From contig NZ_CP010515.1 in assembly GCF_003431325.1 (NCBI RefSeq), forward strand, positions 992,001 to 1,056,000: DNA of 64,000 nt. Direction: 5' to 3'. Source of the stretch: Acidilobus sp. 7A. GTDB lineage: Archaea > Thermoproteota > Thermoprotei_A > Sulfolobales > Acidilobaceae. Shown here piece after piece: positions 49,322 through 58,470 of the stretch. Under the pieces are notes generated by a model that saw only the letters and a program-made list of their open reading frames with translations, was not told the DNA's origin and ran no database searches. Made by a program: the position numbers and the translations under genes. The stretch's first letter is position 1, and every line of letters begins with the position of its first letter.

Positions 49322-50109
49322 CTAAAGCCCGGCCTCGTATGAAAGCCTTATCGCCTCCAGGTAGTCCTCGGGCCTGCCAATGCTGACCCACCTCCTCCTG
49401 AGCTCCAGGGCCCTCACGTCGCCCCCCTCCTCTATGAGCCTCTGCAGGCCCTCGACCAGCTCAAGCTCCTCGCCCTCGCCTTTCGAGGCCTTCACCCCCT
49501 CAAGGGCCCTGAAGATCCTCGGGGACATAACGTAGACCGCGGCCATAGCGAGGCCGCTTGGGGGCCTGGCGGGCTTCTCAACAACCCCCCTGACCCCGTA
49601 AACCATGTAGCCCTTGAACTCGCCCTGGGAGGAGGGCTCAATGACCCCGTACCTCGTAGGGTCCTCGACCCTGTGAACGAATAGCACAGCGTCAGGCCCT
49701 CGGCCTCAAAGAGCTCAACGCCTGCCCTGTAGTCCTCCAGCGGCAGGATATTATCGTCAGCGTTGAGCACGAATGGGCCGGTGACGGAGCTCCTGGCCAG
49801 GAGGACGGCGTTGCCGTAGCCCCTCATCTCGGCGTCCAGCACTAGCCTGAGCCTCAGCCTAGGCGGCCCCCTGCTGCTCAGGTAGTCGAGTATTAGTGAG
49901 GAGTTCTTGCTGAAGACGATAGTCGCCGGGTCAAGGCTCAGGGCCTCGAACCTCTCGAGTATGAAGTCTATGAAGGGCTTGACGTACCTCCTTCTGTCGC
50001 TGTTAAAGCTGAAGAGGGGCAGCAGCGGCTTGGGCAGGACGTAGGTTATGCTCCTCATCCTTGTGCCCTTTCCGCCCGTTACTATTACTCCCTCCAAGGT
50101 CATTTCCAT
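49322..50109 (-). CDS. Sugar-phosphate nucleotidyltransferase, frameshifted
   Basis: Two frames join to a protein of about 260 residues. The first (ATG 50109) starts EGVIVTGGKGTRMRSITYVL, the GGxGTR nucleotide-binding loop, and includes FVLNADDNILPL (metal-binding Asp). It loses frame near 49690. The second continues with LFVHRVEDPTRYGVIEP (substrate loop), VVEKPARPPSGLAMAAVYVM and SIGRPEDYLEAIR to 49322. Adding one G in CTGTGC near 49688 restores one frame. It probably activates glucose 1-phosphate to a UDP- or dTDP-sugar and lies divergent to the sulfoquinovose synthase gene, which needs UDP-glucose. Confidence 0.75.
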
Positions 50110-50208
50110 GCCCTGGCGGAGGATCCATGGAAGTTAAATTAAGCGTTGTGGACGCGGAGTCCATCAAAGGTTTTTACCTCCAGGGCTTTCAAGACGTGGC
50201 CAAAGGAC

Positions 50209-51480
50209 ATGGAGACGAAGAGAGTAATGATACTGGGCATAGATGGCTACCTAGGCTGGCCCCTGGCGCTGAGGATGCTGAGGAAGGGCCATATAGTCTA
50301 CGGCATAGACGACCTGAGCACCCGCTACAACGCCGCCCTGGCCGGCGAGGGGTCAGCGTTCCCCCTGCCTGAGCCCAAGGAGAGGGAGGCGTACCTGAGG
50401 GAGCTGGGCGACCTGCAGGCCTTCCAGGTCGCTGACATAACGCAGCCAGGCGTCCTCAGGGAGGCCGTGGAGAGGTTCAGGCCCGACGCTGTAGTTCACT
50501 TCGCCGAGCAGAGGGCGGCCCCCTTCTCAATGATGGACGAGGAGAGGGCTGTCTACACGATGTACAACAACATCATAGGGACCATCAGGCTTATCTACGC
50601 CCTGAGGGACAGGCCCGAGGTCCACGTACTTAAGATGGGCACCATGGGCGAGTTCGGCACCCCAAACTACGACATACCCGAGGCGGCCTACGTGGAGTTC
50701 ACGTACAAGGGCAAGAGCGACCTTATGCCTGTGCCCAAGTTCGCAGGCTCCTGGTACCACTGGACGAAGGTCCATGACACGCACAACCTGCTGTTCGCCA
50801 ACAGGGTCTGGGGCCTCACGGTGACAGACGTGAACCAGGGGCCCGTCTACGGCACCAGGACCTCAGACATGCTGATGGGTGGCAGCGTTGAGGACCCCGA
50901 GGCCCAGGTCGACGAGAGGCTGAGGACAAGGATTGACATAGGTGACGCCTTCGGGACCGTCATCAACAAGAACATAGCCAGGGCCCTGGTGAGCATGGCC
51001 CTCTACAGGAAGGAGGGCAGGAAGCTGCCGCTCTACCAGTACGGCAAGGCCAGGCAGGTGAGGGGCTTCATAAGCCTTGAGGACAGCGTTGAAGCCCTTG
51101 AGATACTCATCAACAACCCGCCCAGGGAGGGCGAGTTCAGGGCCGTAAACCAGTTCCGCGAGCTCCTCACCACGGGCGAGATAATATTTGCCATCAGGGA
51201 CTACATCCAGAGCGCCTACAACTATGAGATACCCATAGAGTGGATAGAGGACCCCAGGGTTGAGAAGGAGGAGCACTACTACAACCCTGAGATAAAGGTG
51301 CTCCCGTCCCTCGGCTTCAGGCCCAAGCACACCTTCAGGCAGCTGCTCCCCTCAATGGTTGAGGACATGAGGAGGTACCTTGACAGGCTCCTTGCCTTCA
51401 GGGACGTGGTGGGCGAGGTCAGGATAGGGTGGAGGACTGGTATAGGTTACTCTAAGAGGGTCCTGAAGAGGGAGGAGTGA
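50209..51480 (+). CDS. agl3: UDP-sulfoquinovose synthase (SQD1/Agl3 type)
   Basis: About 423 residues from the ATG at 50209. An extended SDR enzyme: RVMILGIDGYLGWPLALRML (Rossmann), the NAD contact HFAEQRAAPFSMMDEERAV, catalytic MGTMGEFGTPN and YHWTK (YxxxK). These segments follow SQD1 closely, including the sulfite-pocket region after the SMMD motif. The enzyme turns UDP-glucose and sulfite into UDP-sulfoquinovose. In Sulfolobus, Agl3 supplies the sulfosugar of S-layer N-glycans. TATA at about 50167-50176 gives a short leader. Confidence 0.85.
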   Translation: METKRVMILGIDGYLGWPLALRMLRKGHIVYGIDDLSTRYNAALAGEGSAFPLPEPKEREAYLRELGDLQAFQVADITQPGVLREAVERFRPDAVVHFAEQRAAPFSMMDEERAVYTMYNNIIGTIRLIYALRDRPEVHVLKMGTMGEFGTPNYDIPEAAYVEFTYKGKSDLMPVPKFAGSWYHWTKVHDTHNLLFANRVWGLTVTDVNQGPVYGTRTSDMLMGGSVEDPEAQVDERLRTRIDIGDAFGTVINKNIARALVSMALYRKEGRKLPLYQYGKARQVRGFISLEDSVEALEILINNPPREGEFRAVNQFRELLTTGEIIFAIRDYIQSAYNYEIPIEWIEDPRVEKEEHYYNPEIKVLPSLGFRPKHTFRQLLPSMVEDMRRYLDRLLAFRDVVGEVRIGWRTGIGYSKRVLKREE

Positions 51481-51488
51481 GATCGAGC

Positions 51489-51566
51489 TGGTGGGCCCGG
51501 CCGGACTTGAACCGGCGACCTCCGCCGTGTCAGGGCGGCGTCCTAACCAATCTAGACTACGGGCCC
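51489..51566 (-). tRNA. tRNA-Val (GAC), CCA encoded
   Basis: On the minus strand: acceptor GGGCCCG/CGGGCCC, anticodon stem CCGCC/GGCGG with loop CTGACAC (anticodon GAC), T arm GCCGG-TTCAAGT-CCGGC. Discriminator A at 51492, then encoded CCA (51489-51491). A TATA-like GCTTAAAAATC lies upstream at about 51590-51600. No intron. Confidence 0.94.
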
Positions 51567-51672
51567 GCCAAGCAGAGCTCTTTCGCCTAGATTTTTAAGC
51601 TCTCTGCCTGAGCAGCCGTCAATAGTAAGATATAAGATATTTCGGTTATCTTAAGGTCTCTGGCGGCTGCCG

Positions 51673-53154
51673 TTGGAGTACAAGTGGAAGGCTCTCTCGG
51701 TGACCAGCGTCGGCTCCCTGATGTCAGCCATAGACAGCACTGTGGTGCTCCTGGCCCTCGTGCCCATAGCCGAGGACCTGCACGCCGACTACGTCACCAT
51801 AGTCTGGATGGTCATCGCATACCTGCTCGCCAACACGTCCCTGGTGCTGACGTTCGGCAGGATAGGGGACACCTACGGCAGGAAGAGGGTCTACAACCTC
51901 GGGTTCGTCGTCTTCAGCGTAGGCTCCCTCCTCTCAGCCCTGTCGCAGAGCGGCCTAGAGCTGGTCATGTTCAGGGCCATACAGGGCGTAGGCTCCGCGA
52001 TGATGGTCTCGAACTCACTCGCAATAATATCGGAGGCGTTCCCGGTCAACGAGAGGGGCAGGGCGCTGGGCATAAACTCCATAGTTTGGGCCACGGGGAA
52101 CATACTGGGCATAATACTTGGCGGCCTCATAATAACGTTCACATCGTGGAGGTGGATATTCCTGATAAACGTGCCCATAGGAGCCTTCGGCACGCTGTGG
52201 GCCTACGTGACCCTCAGGGAGTCCAAGTTCAGGAGGGCGGGGGAGAGCTTTGACGTGCCGGCGGCGGTGCTCTTCACGACTGGCGTACTGGCCCTCCAGC
52301 TCGGCGTGACCTTCGGCCTCCTCAGGGGCTGGGCCGACCCGTACACGCTGGCCTCCTTCATAGCGACGCCTCCACTGCTCGCGGCCTTCGCGCTCTGGGA
52401 GCTCTACAGGGCAGACAACCCAATAGTTGACCTCAGGATGTTCACTACCAACAGGATGTTCTCGGCGTCAATATTCACAGCCACAGTGCAGAGCCTTGCC
52501 ATGTTCTCTGTGAACTTCCTGCTGCTGTTCTACCTTGAGGGCATATTCGGCCTCCCGGTGCTCACGGCGTCATACCTTATAATACCTATGGCCACGGTCA
52601 ACATGATCTCAGGCCCCATAGGGGGCAGGCTCACCGACAGGTACGGCCCGAGGCCCGTGGCCACGGCCGGCCTCATAATACAGGGCGTCGCCCTCTACCT
52701 CTTAGCGTCTATGACGACCAAGACCCCGCTGTGGTGGGTCGCGGCCGTTGAGGGCATATATGGCCTTGGAGGGGGCCTCTTCTGGCCCTCAAACACAACA
52801 GCAGTGATATCGTCAGCGCCCAGGGAGAGGTACGGCGTGGCCTCAGGCACGCTGACGACCTTCAGGAACACGGGCATGATCCTCAGCTTCGCCGTCTCAC
52901 TGACGTCAGTCGCGGCCGCCCTGCCGGCCTACTACGTCTATAGGCTGTTTGTCGGCACTATGAGCGGAAACCTGCCGCCCCACCTGATGGTCAGCTACCT
53001 CGGCGCCCAGGCATTCGCCTACCACGTCTCGCTCGGCCTGCTGGCCGTCGCAACCGTGCTATCGGCCCTGAGGCCCTCAGGCGCACTGTCTAAACACACG
53101 GGGCCTCAAATAGCGACGCCGCGCATAGCTAGGGCTAACGACGAGGGCAGCTGA
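51673..53154 (+). CDS. MFS transporter, DHA2 (EmrB/QacA) type
   Basis: 493 residues with 14 hydrophobic segments. The opening SVGSLMSAIDSTVVLLALVP carries the D-S-T-I/V-V-N-like motif of drug:proton antiporters, and the A-motif appears as GRIGDTYGRKRVY. A second MFS motif is GGRLTDRYGPRP. Such pumps export drugs, lipids or peptides by proton antiport; the substrate is unknown. TTG start; TATA-like AAGATATAAGATATTT at about 51627-51642. Confidence 0.9.
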   Translation: MEYKWKALSVTSVGSLMSAIDSTVVLLALVPIAEDLHADYVTIVWMVIAYLLANTSLVLTFGRIGDTYGRKRVYNLGFVVFSVGSLLSALSQSGLELVMFRAIQGVGSAMMVSNSLAIISEAFPVNERGRALGINSIVWATGNILGIILGGLIITFTSWRWIFLINVPIGAFGTLWAYVTLRESKFRRAGESFDVPAAVLFTTGVLALQLGVTFGLLRGWADPYTLASFIATPPLLAAFALWELYRADNPIVDLRMFTTNRMFSASIFTATVQSLAMFSVNFLLLFYLEGIFGLPVLTASYLIIPMATVNMISGPIGGRLTDRYGPRPVATAGLIIQGVALYLLASMTTKTPLWWVAAVEGIYGLGGGLFWPSNTTAVISSAPRERYGVASGTLTTFRNTGMILSFAVSLTSVAAALPAYYVYRLFVGTMSGNLPPHLMVSYLGAQAFAYHVSLGLLAVATVLSALRPSGALSKHTGPQIATPRIARANDEGS

Positions 53155-53210
53155 GCCAGGCGAAATACAAGTAATAAGTAGTTTTAACTCTTGGGGGCCC
53201 TCAAAGTCCG

Positions 53211-54077
53211 GTGCCCCGGTTGCAGGTAAGAAGGCCAGCCCACGCCGGCAGCTTTTACCCGGCTGAAAGGGACGAGCTTGTCAAGTCTATAGAGTCCAGC
53301 TTCCTCCACAGCATTGGCCCTGGGAGTCTGCCAAGCGCCCCGCAGTCGAGGAGCAGGGCGAGCGTCGGCTACCTAGTGCCCCACGCTGGCTACATGTACA
53401 GCGGCCCTGTGGCTGCCCACAGCTACTACTCGCTCGCAGGCGAGGGGGCCCCAAAGGTTATCGTGGTGGCAGGCCCCAACCACACGGGCCTCGGCGAGGC
53501 CGCCTCCCTCTGGCGGGGCGACGCCTGGGAGACGCCCCTCGGCACTGTTGAGGTTGACAGCGAGGTCGAGAAGCTGATAATATCTAACACCAGGTACTTC
53601 ACCTTCGACAATGAGGCCCACGCCTACGAGCACTCCGTTGAGGTCCAGGTGCCGTTCCTGCAGTACATCTTCGGGTCAAACTTTAAGCTGGTGCCCATAG
53701 TTATAAAGCTCCAGAACCCGGAGGTCTCGAAGGACCTCGCTGACGCCCTGGTCAAGATAGTCAGGGAGAACGGGGTGGACCTGGTGTTCATAGCCAGCAG
53801 TGACATGAACCACTATGAGCCCCACGACATTACCATAGCAAAGGACAACGAGGCCCTCAGGTACGTTGAGTCCCTCGACCCGGAGGGCCTCTTCAGGGTA
53901 CTTGAGACTGATAACATAACCATGTGCGGGCCCGGGCCAGCCATGACGCTCCTCTACATGGGCAAAGCCATGGGCGCCCAGAGGGCAGTGATACTGAAGC
54001 ACGCCACGTCGGGCGACGTCACAGGGGAGAAGGACTGGGTCGTGGGTTACGCGTCGGCAAGGGTCCCCCTGCCCTAG
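53211..54077 (+). CDS. Memo-family protein (AmmeMemoRadiSam system protein B)
   Basis: 288 residues. Hallmarks: RRPAHAGSFYPAERDELV at the start, VPHAGYMYSGPVAAHSYY, VAGPNHTGLG and HSVEVQVPFLQYIF, and a C-terminal CGPGPAMTLLY. The fold resembles extradiol dioxygenases with conserved histidines and cysteine. Function is unproven, but in crenarchaea the gene is found with mevalonate-pathway genes, and here it is followed after 1 base by a GHMP-like gene and then by isopentenyl phosphate kinase. GTG start. Confidence 0.9.
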   Translation: MPRLQVRRPAHAGSFYPAERDELVKSIESSFLHSIGPGSLPSAPQSRSRASVGYLVPHAGYMYSGPVAAHSYYSLAGEGAPKVIVVAGPNHTGLGEAASLWRGDAWETPLGTVEVDSEVEKLIISNTRYFTFDNEAHAYEHSVEVQVPFLQYIFGSNFKLVPIVIKLQNPEVSKDLADALVKIVRENGVDLVFIASSDMNHYEPHDITIAKDNEALRYVESLDPEGLFRVLETDNITMCGPGPAMTLLYMGKAMGAQRAVILKHATSGDVTGEKDWVVGYASARVPLP

Positions 54078-54078
54078 G

Positions 54079-54870
54079 GTGCGCGCCTTGAGGCTCTCCC
54101 TCAGGCTGCCAGTCATATTAATTGGCCTGCCCATGGAGGGCGTTGAGAACCCCTACCTTGTGGCGCCTGGCGACAAGGTCAGGGTTGAGGCGGAGTACAG
54201 CGAGTGCGACTCCCGGGGGCTCAGGGCCGAGGGGCTGCAGCAGGACGTCGCTGAGAGGCTGGGCGAGTTCTGGAGGAAGCTCATGGATGGCCTGGGCATG
54301 GGGGGCTGCGCTAACCTCAGGGTCGATGGCATGCCGCCCAGGTGGCCCGCCTCAGGCGTGTACGCTGCCATGAGCTCAGCCCTGCTCTACCTCACGGCCA
54401 GGTCCCACGCGGACACGCTTGACGAGCTTGAGATAGTTGAGATGGGCAGGATGTCAGACCCGTGGGGCGAGGGCTCCCTGTGGTGGCAGGGGGCGCTGGA
54501 CGCCATGAGGTACTCCGCCGCCACAGGGAAGGCGGTCGCCTACAGGAACGACGAGGAGAGCGTCGAGCTCTCCGACGAGGGCGTTAGGGCTGAGCTGATG
54601 TCTGTGTCAGCTGTTGGAGGAGGGGCCGGCAGGCAGGAGCTGGGCGAGAGCCTCTTCGACGCCGTGGTTCACATGGTGGGCCAGGCGGTCCTAGACGCCT
54701 CAGACGCCATAAGGTCGGGCTCCCACGTCAGGCCTGAGGCGCTCAGGAGGGCCAGGGTGCAGAACGCGACCGCCTACCTGGTTTACGGAGTGGCGCCTCC
54801 CCAGGAGGGCAGCTGCGTCTGGTCCCCGGGGCTCCCAGGGCAGCTTCAGCTGGTCTGCATAACCGGCTAG
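54079..54870 (+). CDS. Divergent GHMP-kinase-like protein (possible mevalonate kinase position)
   Basis: 263 residues. Between memo and ipk other crenarchaea carry a mevalonate-type kinase. The sequence retains a weak version of that fold: APGDKVRVEAEYSECD near the N-terminus, WPASGVYAAMSSALLYLTAR in place of the glycine-rich ATP loop, and later GRMSDPWGEGSLWWQGALDA and SAVGGGAGRQELG. The usual PxxxGLGSS loop is altered, so kinase activity is doubtful without a model. Position suggests isoprenoid metabolism. GTG start. Confidence 0.5.
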   Translation: MRALRLSLRLPVILIGLPMEGVENPYLVAPGDKVRVEAEYSECDSRGLRAEGLQQDVAERLGEFWRKLMDGLGMGGCANLRVDGMPPRWPASGVYAAMSSALLYLTARSHADTLDELEIVEMGRMSDPWGEGSLWWQGALDAMRYSAATGKAVAYRNDEESVELSDEGVRAELMSVSAVGGGAGRQELGESLFDAVVHMVGQAVLDASDAIRSGSHVRPEALRRARVQNATAYLVYGVAPPQEGSCVWSPGLPGQLQLVCITG

Positions 54871-54909
54871 GCACTTATTTTCAGGGCCCCCGCTGAGCCG
54901 AGGGCGAGT

Positions 54910-55638
54910 ATGGCCTGCAGGGTTGCCGTCGTCAAGCTGGGAGGCTCGGCCATAACGGACAAGTCGACGCCTGAGACCGTTAGGTGGGACGTCCTTGAGA
55001 GCGCCTCCTCGCAGCTGGCCCGCTTCGCATCAGGCGGCGGGAGGCTGGCCGTGGTCCATGGAGGCGGCAGCTTCGGCCACTACATAGTGAGCGACCTGCT
55101 GTCAAGGCGCGGTAGGCTCGGCCCCGCCGAGGTCTCGGCCGTGCAGAGGGAGATGTTGCTCCTCGCCATGGCGGTCCTTGACGGCCTGACGTCGAAGGGG
55201 GTCCCGGCCAGCCTTCACGCCGCCCACAGCATGTGCACTGACGAGAGGGTCTGCGACCTGACACCCATGGTAAGGGACCTGGAGGGGGGCCTCGTGCCCC
55301 TCACCTACGGCGACGCCGTGCTCACTGGCAGGGGAGGCGTGGTCGTGAGCGGCGACACTATAGCGGCCCTCATGGCTTCCAAGGTTAAGGCGGACTGCCT
55401 GATATACGTCTCCGACGTCGAGGGCGTCATAGGCGTTGACGGGAAGACTATGAGGAGGGTTAGCCCCAGGGACCTCATAGCGAGCCTGGAGGGAGGCGGG
55501 GTCGACGTGACGGGCGGCATGAGGAGGAAGATAGCAGAGGCGGCCTCAGCCGGGGTGCCTAACACGAGGGTAGTGAGGTGGGACAGGCTCCTCGACGCCC
55601 TCAGCGGGGCCGACGTGGGGACGCTTGTGGTGCCCTAG
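54910..55638 (+). CDS. ipk: Isopentenyl phosphate kinase
   Basis: 242 residues of the amino-acid kinase fold. KLGGSAITDKSTPET binds ATP phosphate; HGGGSFGHYIVSD includes the catalytic histidine that distinguishes IPK from glutamate or uridylate kinases; YGDAVLTGRGGVVVSGD and YVSDVEGVIG complete the nucleotide site, with the end DVTGGMRRKIAEA. It phosphorylates isopentenyl phosphate to the diphosphate in the archaeal alternative mevalonate route. ATG start 39 bases after the GHMP-like gene; convergent with the Bax1 gene. Confidence 0.92.
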   Translation: MACRVAVVKLGGSAITDKSTPETVRWDVLESASSQLARFASGGGRLAVVHGGGSFGHYIVSDLLSRRGRLGPAEVSAVQREMLLLAMAVLDGLTSKGVPASLHAAHSMCTDERVCDLTPMVRDLEGGLVPLTYGDAVLTGRGGVVVSGDTIAALMASKVKADCLIYVSDVEGVIGVDGKTMRRVSPRDLIASLEGGGVDVTGGMRRKIAEAASAGVPNTRVVRWDRLLDALSGADVGTLVVP

Positions 55639-57086
55639 GGCTTCCTGACAACTGCGTCACTAAGCCCAACCCACCTGAGCGAGTAGCCCATGGCCTGAAG
55701 GGCCTCCTGGACCCACGGGCCGTACTTTGAGGCCAGCTGGGACAGCCTGGCCCCCTCAAGCCTCTCTGATGAGAGCGCCCTGAGCAGGCCCTCCCTGACG
55801 AAGTAGCTCCTTAGCTTAACGTAGCCGGGGGCTGCACCGCTGAAGCCTCTCACGTCGTCCGCGCTGACGCCGTAGGCCTTGGCAACGTCCTCGAAGCTCA
55901 CGTAGTCGCCGCTGAGCCTCAGCTCCCCCGGGAGGCCAGCTGAAGGCCTCCCAAGGGTCCTCTTAAGCCACTCATAGATGGGCGCCACGTTGACCCTCTC
56001 CCTGTAGGTGACCACGTCATGGCCTGTCAGCCTGAAGGCGTCGACGCCCAGCGTCTCGTTAACGACCAGGAGGACGCGCTCCTTAAGGCCTGAGAGCTTC
56101 CTAAGCTTGTTGTTCACGTACTCCCTCGTCCAGAAGCCCACGACCTCTATGTAGGCCCTCGAACCTCCGACTCTGACCCCGAAGTCAGGTATCATGATCT
56201 CCCCGTCCGCCGTGACCAGGGGCTCCGGCTCCCTCAGCACCTCCCAGCCGTTGTCCTTGGCCAGCAGCGCCAGCTTCCTGTAGAGGTCCTCCTCTACGGA
56301 GCTGTCAAAGGCCTGGGCCTCCCTGCGCTGCTCCCTGGGCATCTCAGCGTCGCCGTCCCTCACCTCAACCACGATGAGCCTCCTGCCCCTGCCGACGGCC
56401 ACCTGCGCCCTCAGGGCCCAGGCGCTGCTCCTGAGCAGCACCGGCACGAGCCTCGCGACCAGCCTTCCGTACCTCTCTGTCATCTTGACCAGCGACACTG
56501 GGCCGTAGACGTCAACCTGAAGGGGCCTGGACCTGGCTAAGTACATGAGGCCGAGCGACTTGACGGACCTAAGCAGCTCCTTCCAGTTGTCGCTGACCTC
56601 AAGTGTGACGCTGTAGGACCTGAGCAGGAGGCCCTCAAGCTCCTCCCTGTTGTACTCCGCCAGCAGCGACCTAGGGTCCACGCCAGGGGCCTTAACTATA
56701 ACCCTCTCTATGTCAAGGTCTGAGTACATGAACCTCTCGGCGTCGACCCCGAGCTCTGCCGAGACGGTCTTAAGCCTCGCCCTCCTCTCCTCGTCGTTAA
56801 GGGCTGGGCCGCCGGCGAAGAGCCTCTGCCTTATGAGCCCAGGGCTGACCGGGGAGGCCTCCTCGAGCTCCACGTGCCTCAGCGCCACCTCAAGGGCGCC
56901 GTCCACGAGCTTGTGATCGTAGATTTTCCTCAGGGGCTTCAGCTCCTCCAGGACCTCGCCGAGCCTCAGGCCTGGCCTGAGCCTCTTTATCACCTCTGAG
57001 AACACGGGCAGGTCCTCGTCCCTTGCAAATATCAGCCTCCCCCTGTTGCCCCTAACTACAACCCTGACAAGGTCAGACCTCAGCAC
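55635..57086 (-). CDS. bax1: Bax1-like nuclease (DUF790), partner of XPB
   Basis: 483 residues, matching the DUF790 family. Regions: N-terminal domain (1-130), central ELGVDAERFMYSDLD, and a PD-(D/E)XK-like nuclease core with MIPDFGVRVGGSRAYIEVVGF (Asp and Glu metal ligands). Bax1 forms a complex with the XPB helicase in archaea and cuts branched DNA for repair. The start lies within the last 14 bases of the xpb frame, so the two are translationally coupled, as in other archaea. Confidence 0.88.
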   Translation of the reverse strand: MLRSDLVRVVVRGNRGRLIFARDEDLPVFSEVIKRLRPGLRLGEVLEELKPLRKIYDHKLVDGALEVALRHVELEEASPVSPGLIRQRLFAGGPALNDEERRARLKTVSAELGVDAERFMYSDLDIERVIVKAPGVDPRSLLAEYNREELEGLLLRSYSVTLEVSDNWKELLRSVKSLGLMYLARSRPLQVDVYGPVSLVKMTERYGRLVARLVPVLLRSSAWALRAQVAVGRGRRLIVVEVRDGDAEMPREQRREAQAFDSSVEEDLYRKLALLAKDNGWEVLREPEPLVTADGEIMIPDFGVRVGGSRAYIEVVGFWTREYVNNKLRKLSGLKERVLLVVNETLGVDAFRLTGHDVVTYRERVNVAPIYEWLKRTLGRPSAGLPGELRLSGDYVSFEDVAKAYGVSADDVRGFSGAAPGYVKLRSYFVREGLLRALSSERLEGARLSQLASKYGPWVQEALQAMGYSLRWVGLSDAVVRKP

Positions 57087-58434
57087 CCTCCCTTCTCCTC
57101 CTGCTTATCCTGCCGTCCACAGTGCCCCTGGTCACGAGCTCTATGAGCAGGGCCCTCTTGCCCTCCGCGGGCCTCAGCACCCTGCCTAGCCTCTGGACGA
57201 ACTGCCTCGGCGTGCCGTAGCCGCCCACTATTACTGCGACGCCAGCGTCAGGCACATCAACGCCCTCGTCGAAGACGCTCGAGGCTACTATCACCCTGTA
57301 GTCGCCCCTCCTGAACATCTCAAGCACCTTGGCCCTCTCCTCCTTGGGCGTCTTATAGGTCACGGCAGGCACGAGGAACTCCCTTGATATGGCATACGCC
57401 ATCTCCGTGTCCCTCGTGAATACTAGCACCTTCCTGTCAGAGTACTCCCTCAGCAGCTCCCTGAGGGCCTCAAGCTTGGCCCTTGAGTTTACCGCAAGCC
57501 TCACGGACTCGTACCAGGCCTCTACGGCGTCCTTAGCCACCGGGTCCCTGGCAGCGAGCGAGAGGAGCCTGTGGAAGTCGTCAAGTGACCTCAGCCTCAG
57601 GCCGAGCCTCCCAAGGTCTCCCCTGAGCCTCCGCCTCAGCTCCTCATACCTTGCTCTCTCGTCATCCGTTAAGCTCACGTAGACCCTCTTGACGTCGTAG
57701 TCCGCCAGGTACTTGCCCCTCAGCTCGGCCGGGGACACCCTTATGACTATGGGCCCCACGAGGTCGGGGAGCAGGGAGTGTCTGCCGTCCTCCCTCTCAG
57801 GGGTCGCCGTGAGGCCAAGCCTGTAGGGCGCTGCAAGGACCTGTGCGACCTCCATGTAGCCCGGGGAGGGCAGGTGGTGAACCTCGTCAAACACGGCAAG
57901 GACGAACCTGTTGCCAAGCTCCTCAGCCCTGCTGTAGGCGCTGTCGTAGGTTGAGACGGTTATGCCCCTGACCTCGTCCTCCCCGCCGCCCAGGACGCCT
58001 GGGGTGACGCCAAGGTGCTTTGCTATGGCCCTGCTCCACTGCCACAGGAGGTCTATGGTTGGCACAAGGACTATTGTGGCCCCCGCGACCTCCCTTATGG
58101 CCTCAAGGGCTATGATTGTCTTGCCGGCCCCCGTCGGAATCACCACGACCCCCCTTCTACCGGCCCTCCTCCAGGCCTCCAGCGCCCTCCTCTGGTAGTC
58201 CCTGAGCTTCAGCTCCTCGCCCCTGCCGAGCTGGAGCGGCAGGGGGCTGATGACCTCGTCCTCTACGCTGATGCCCGACTCCCTGAAGTAGGCCAGCACG
58301 TCAGCGTACCTGTAGGGGAGGCCAACGTAGGCCCTGAGCCTCTCCTCATACCTCAGCCCGGGGGCATAGGCGTCACTCAGCAGCAGCCCCTTCCTGTAGG
58401 CCAGCCGCAACGCTCCTGCACGACCAACCATCAT
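57073..58434 (-). CDS. xpb: XPB-type DNA repair helicase
   Basis: 453 residues. Damage-recognition domain at the N-terminus, then the helicase: VVIPTGAGKTIIALEA (Walker A), VFDEVHHLPSPGYM (DEVH), LTATPEREDGRHS with the R-E-D motif diagnostic of XPB, and motif VI RQFVQRLGRVLRPAEGKRA. It opens DNA in repair together with Bax1. The thumb-like insert lies around residues 240-300. It overlaps the bax1 gene, which follows on the same strand. Confidence 0.93.
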   Translation of the reverse strand: MMVGRAGALRLAYRKGLLLSDAYAPGLRYEERLRAYVGLPYRYADVLAYFRESGISVEDEVISPLPLQLGRGEELKLRDYQRRALEAWRRAGRRGVVVIPTGAGKTIIALEAIREVAGATIVLVPTIDLLWQWSRAIAKHLGVTPGVLGGGEDEVRGITVSTYDSAYSRAEELGNRFVLAVFDEVHHLPSPGYMEVAQVLAAPYRLGLTATPEREDGRHSLLPDLVGPIVIRVSPAELRGKYLADYDVKRVYVSLTDDERARYEELRRRLRGDLGRLGLRLRSLDDFHRLLSLAARDPVAKDAVEAWYESVRLAVNSRAKLEALRELLREYSDRKVLVFTRDTEMAYAISREFLVPAVTYKTPKEERAKVLEMFRRGDYRVIVASSVFDEGVDVPDAGVAVIVGGYGTPRQFVQRLGRVLRPAEGKRALLIELVTRGTVDGRISRRRREGAEV

Positions 58435-58470
58435 CTCTGATACATCTAACCCCAGGCCTTTAAGGAGCCC

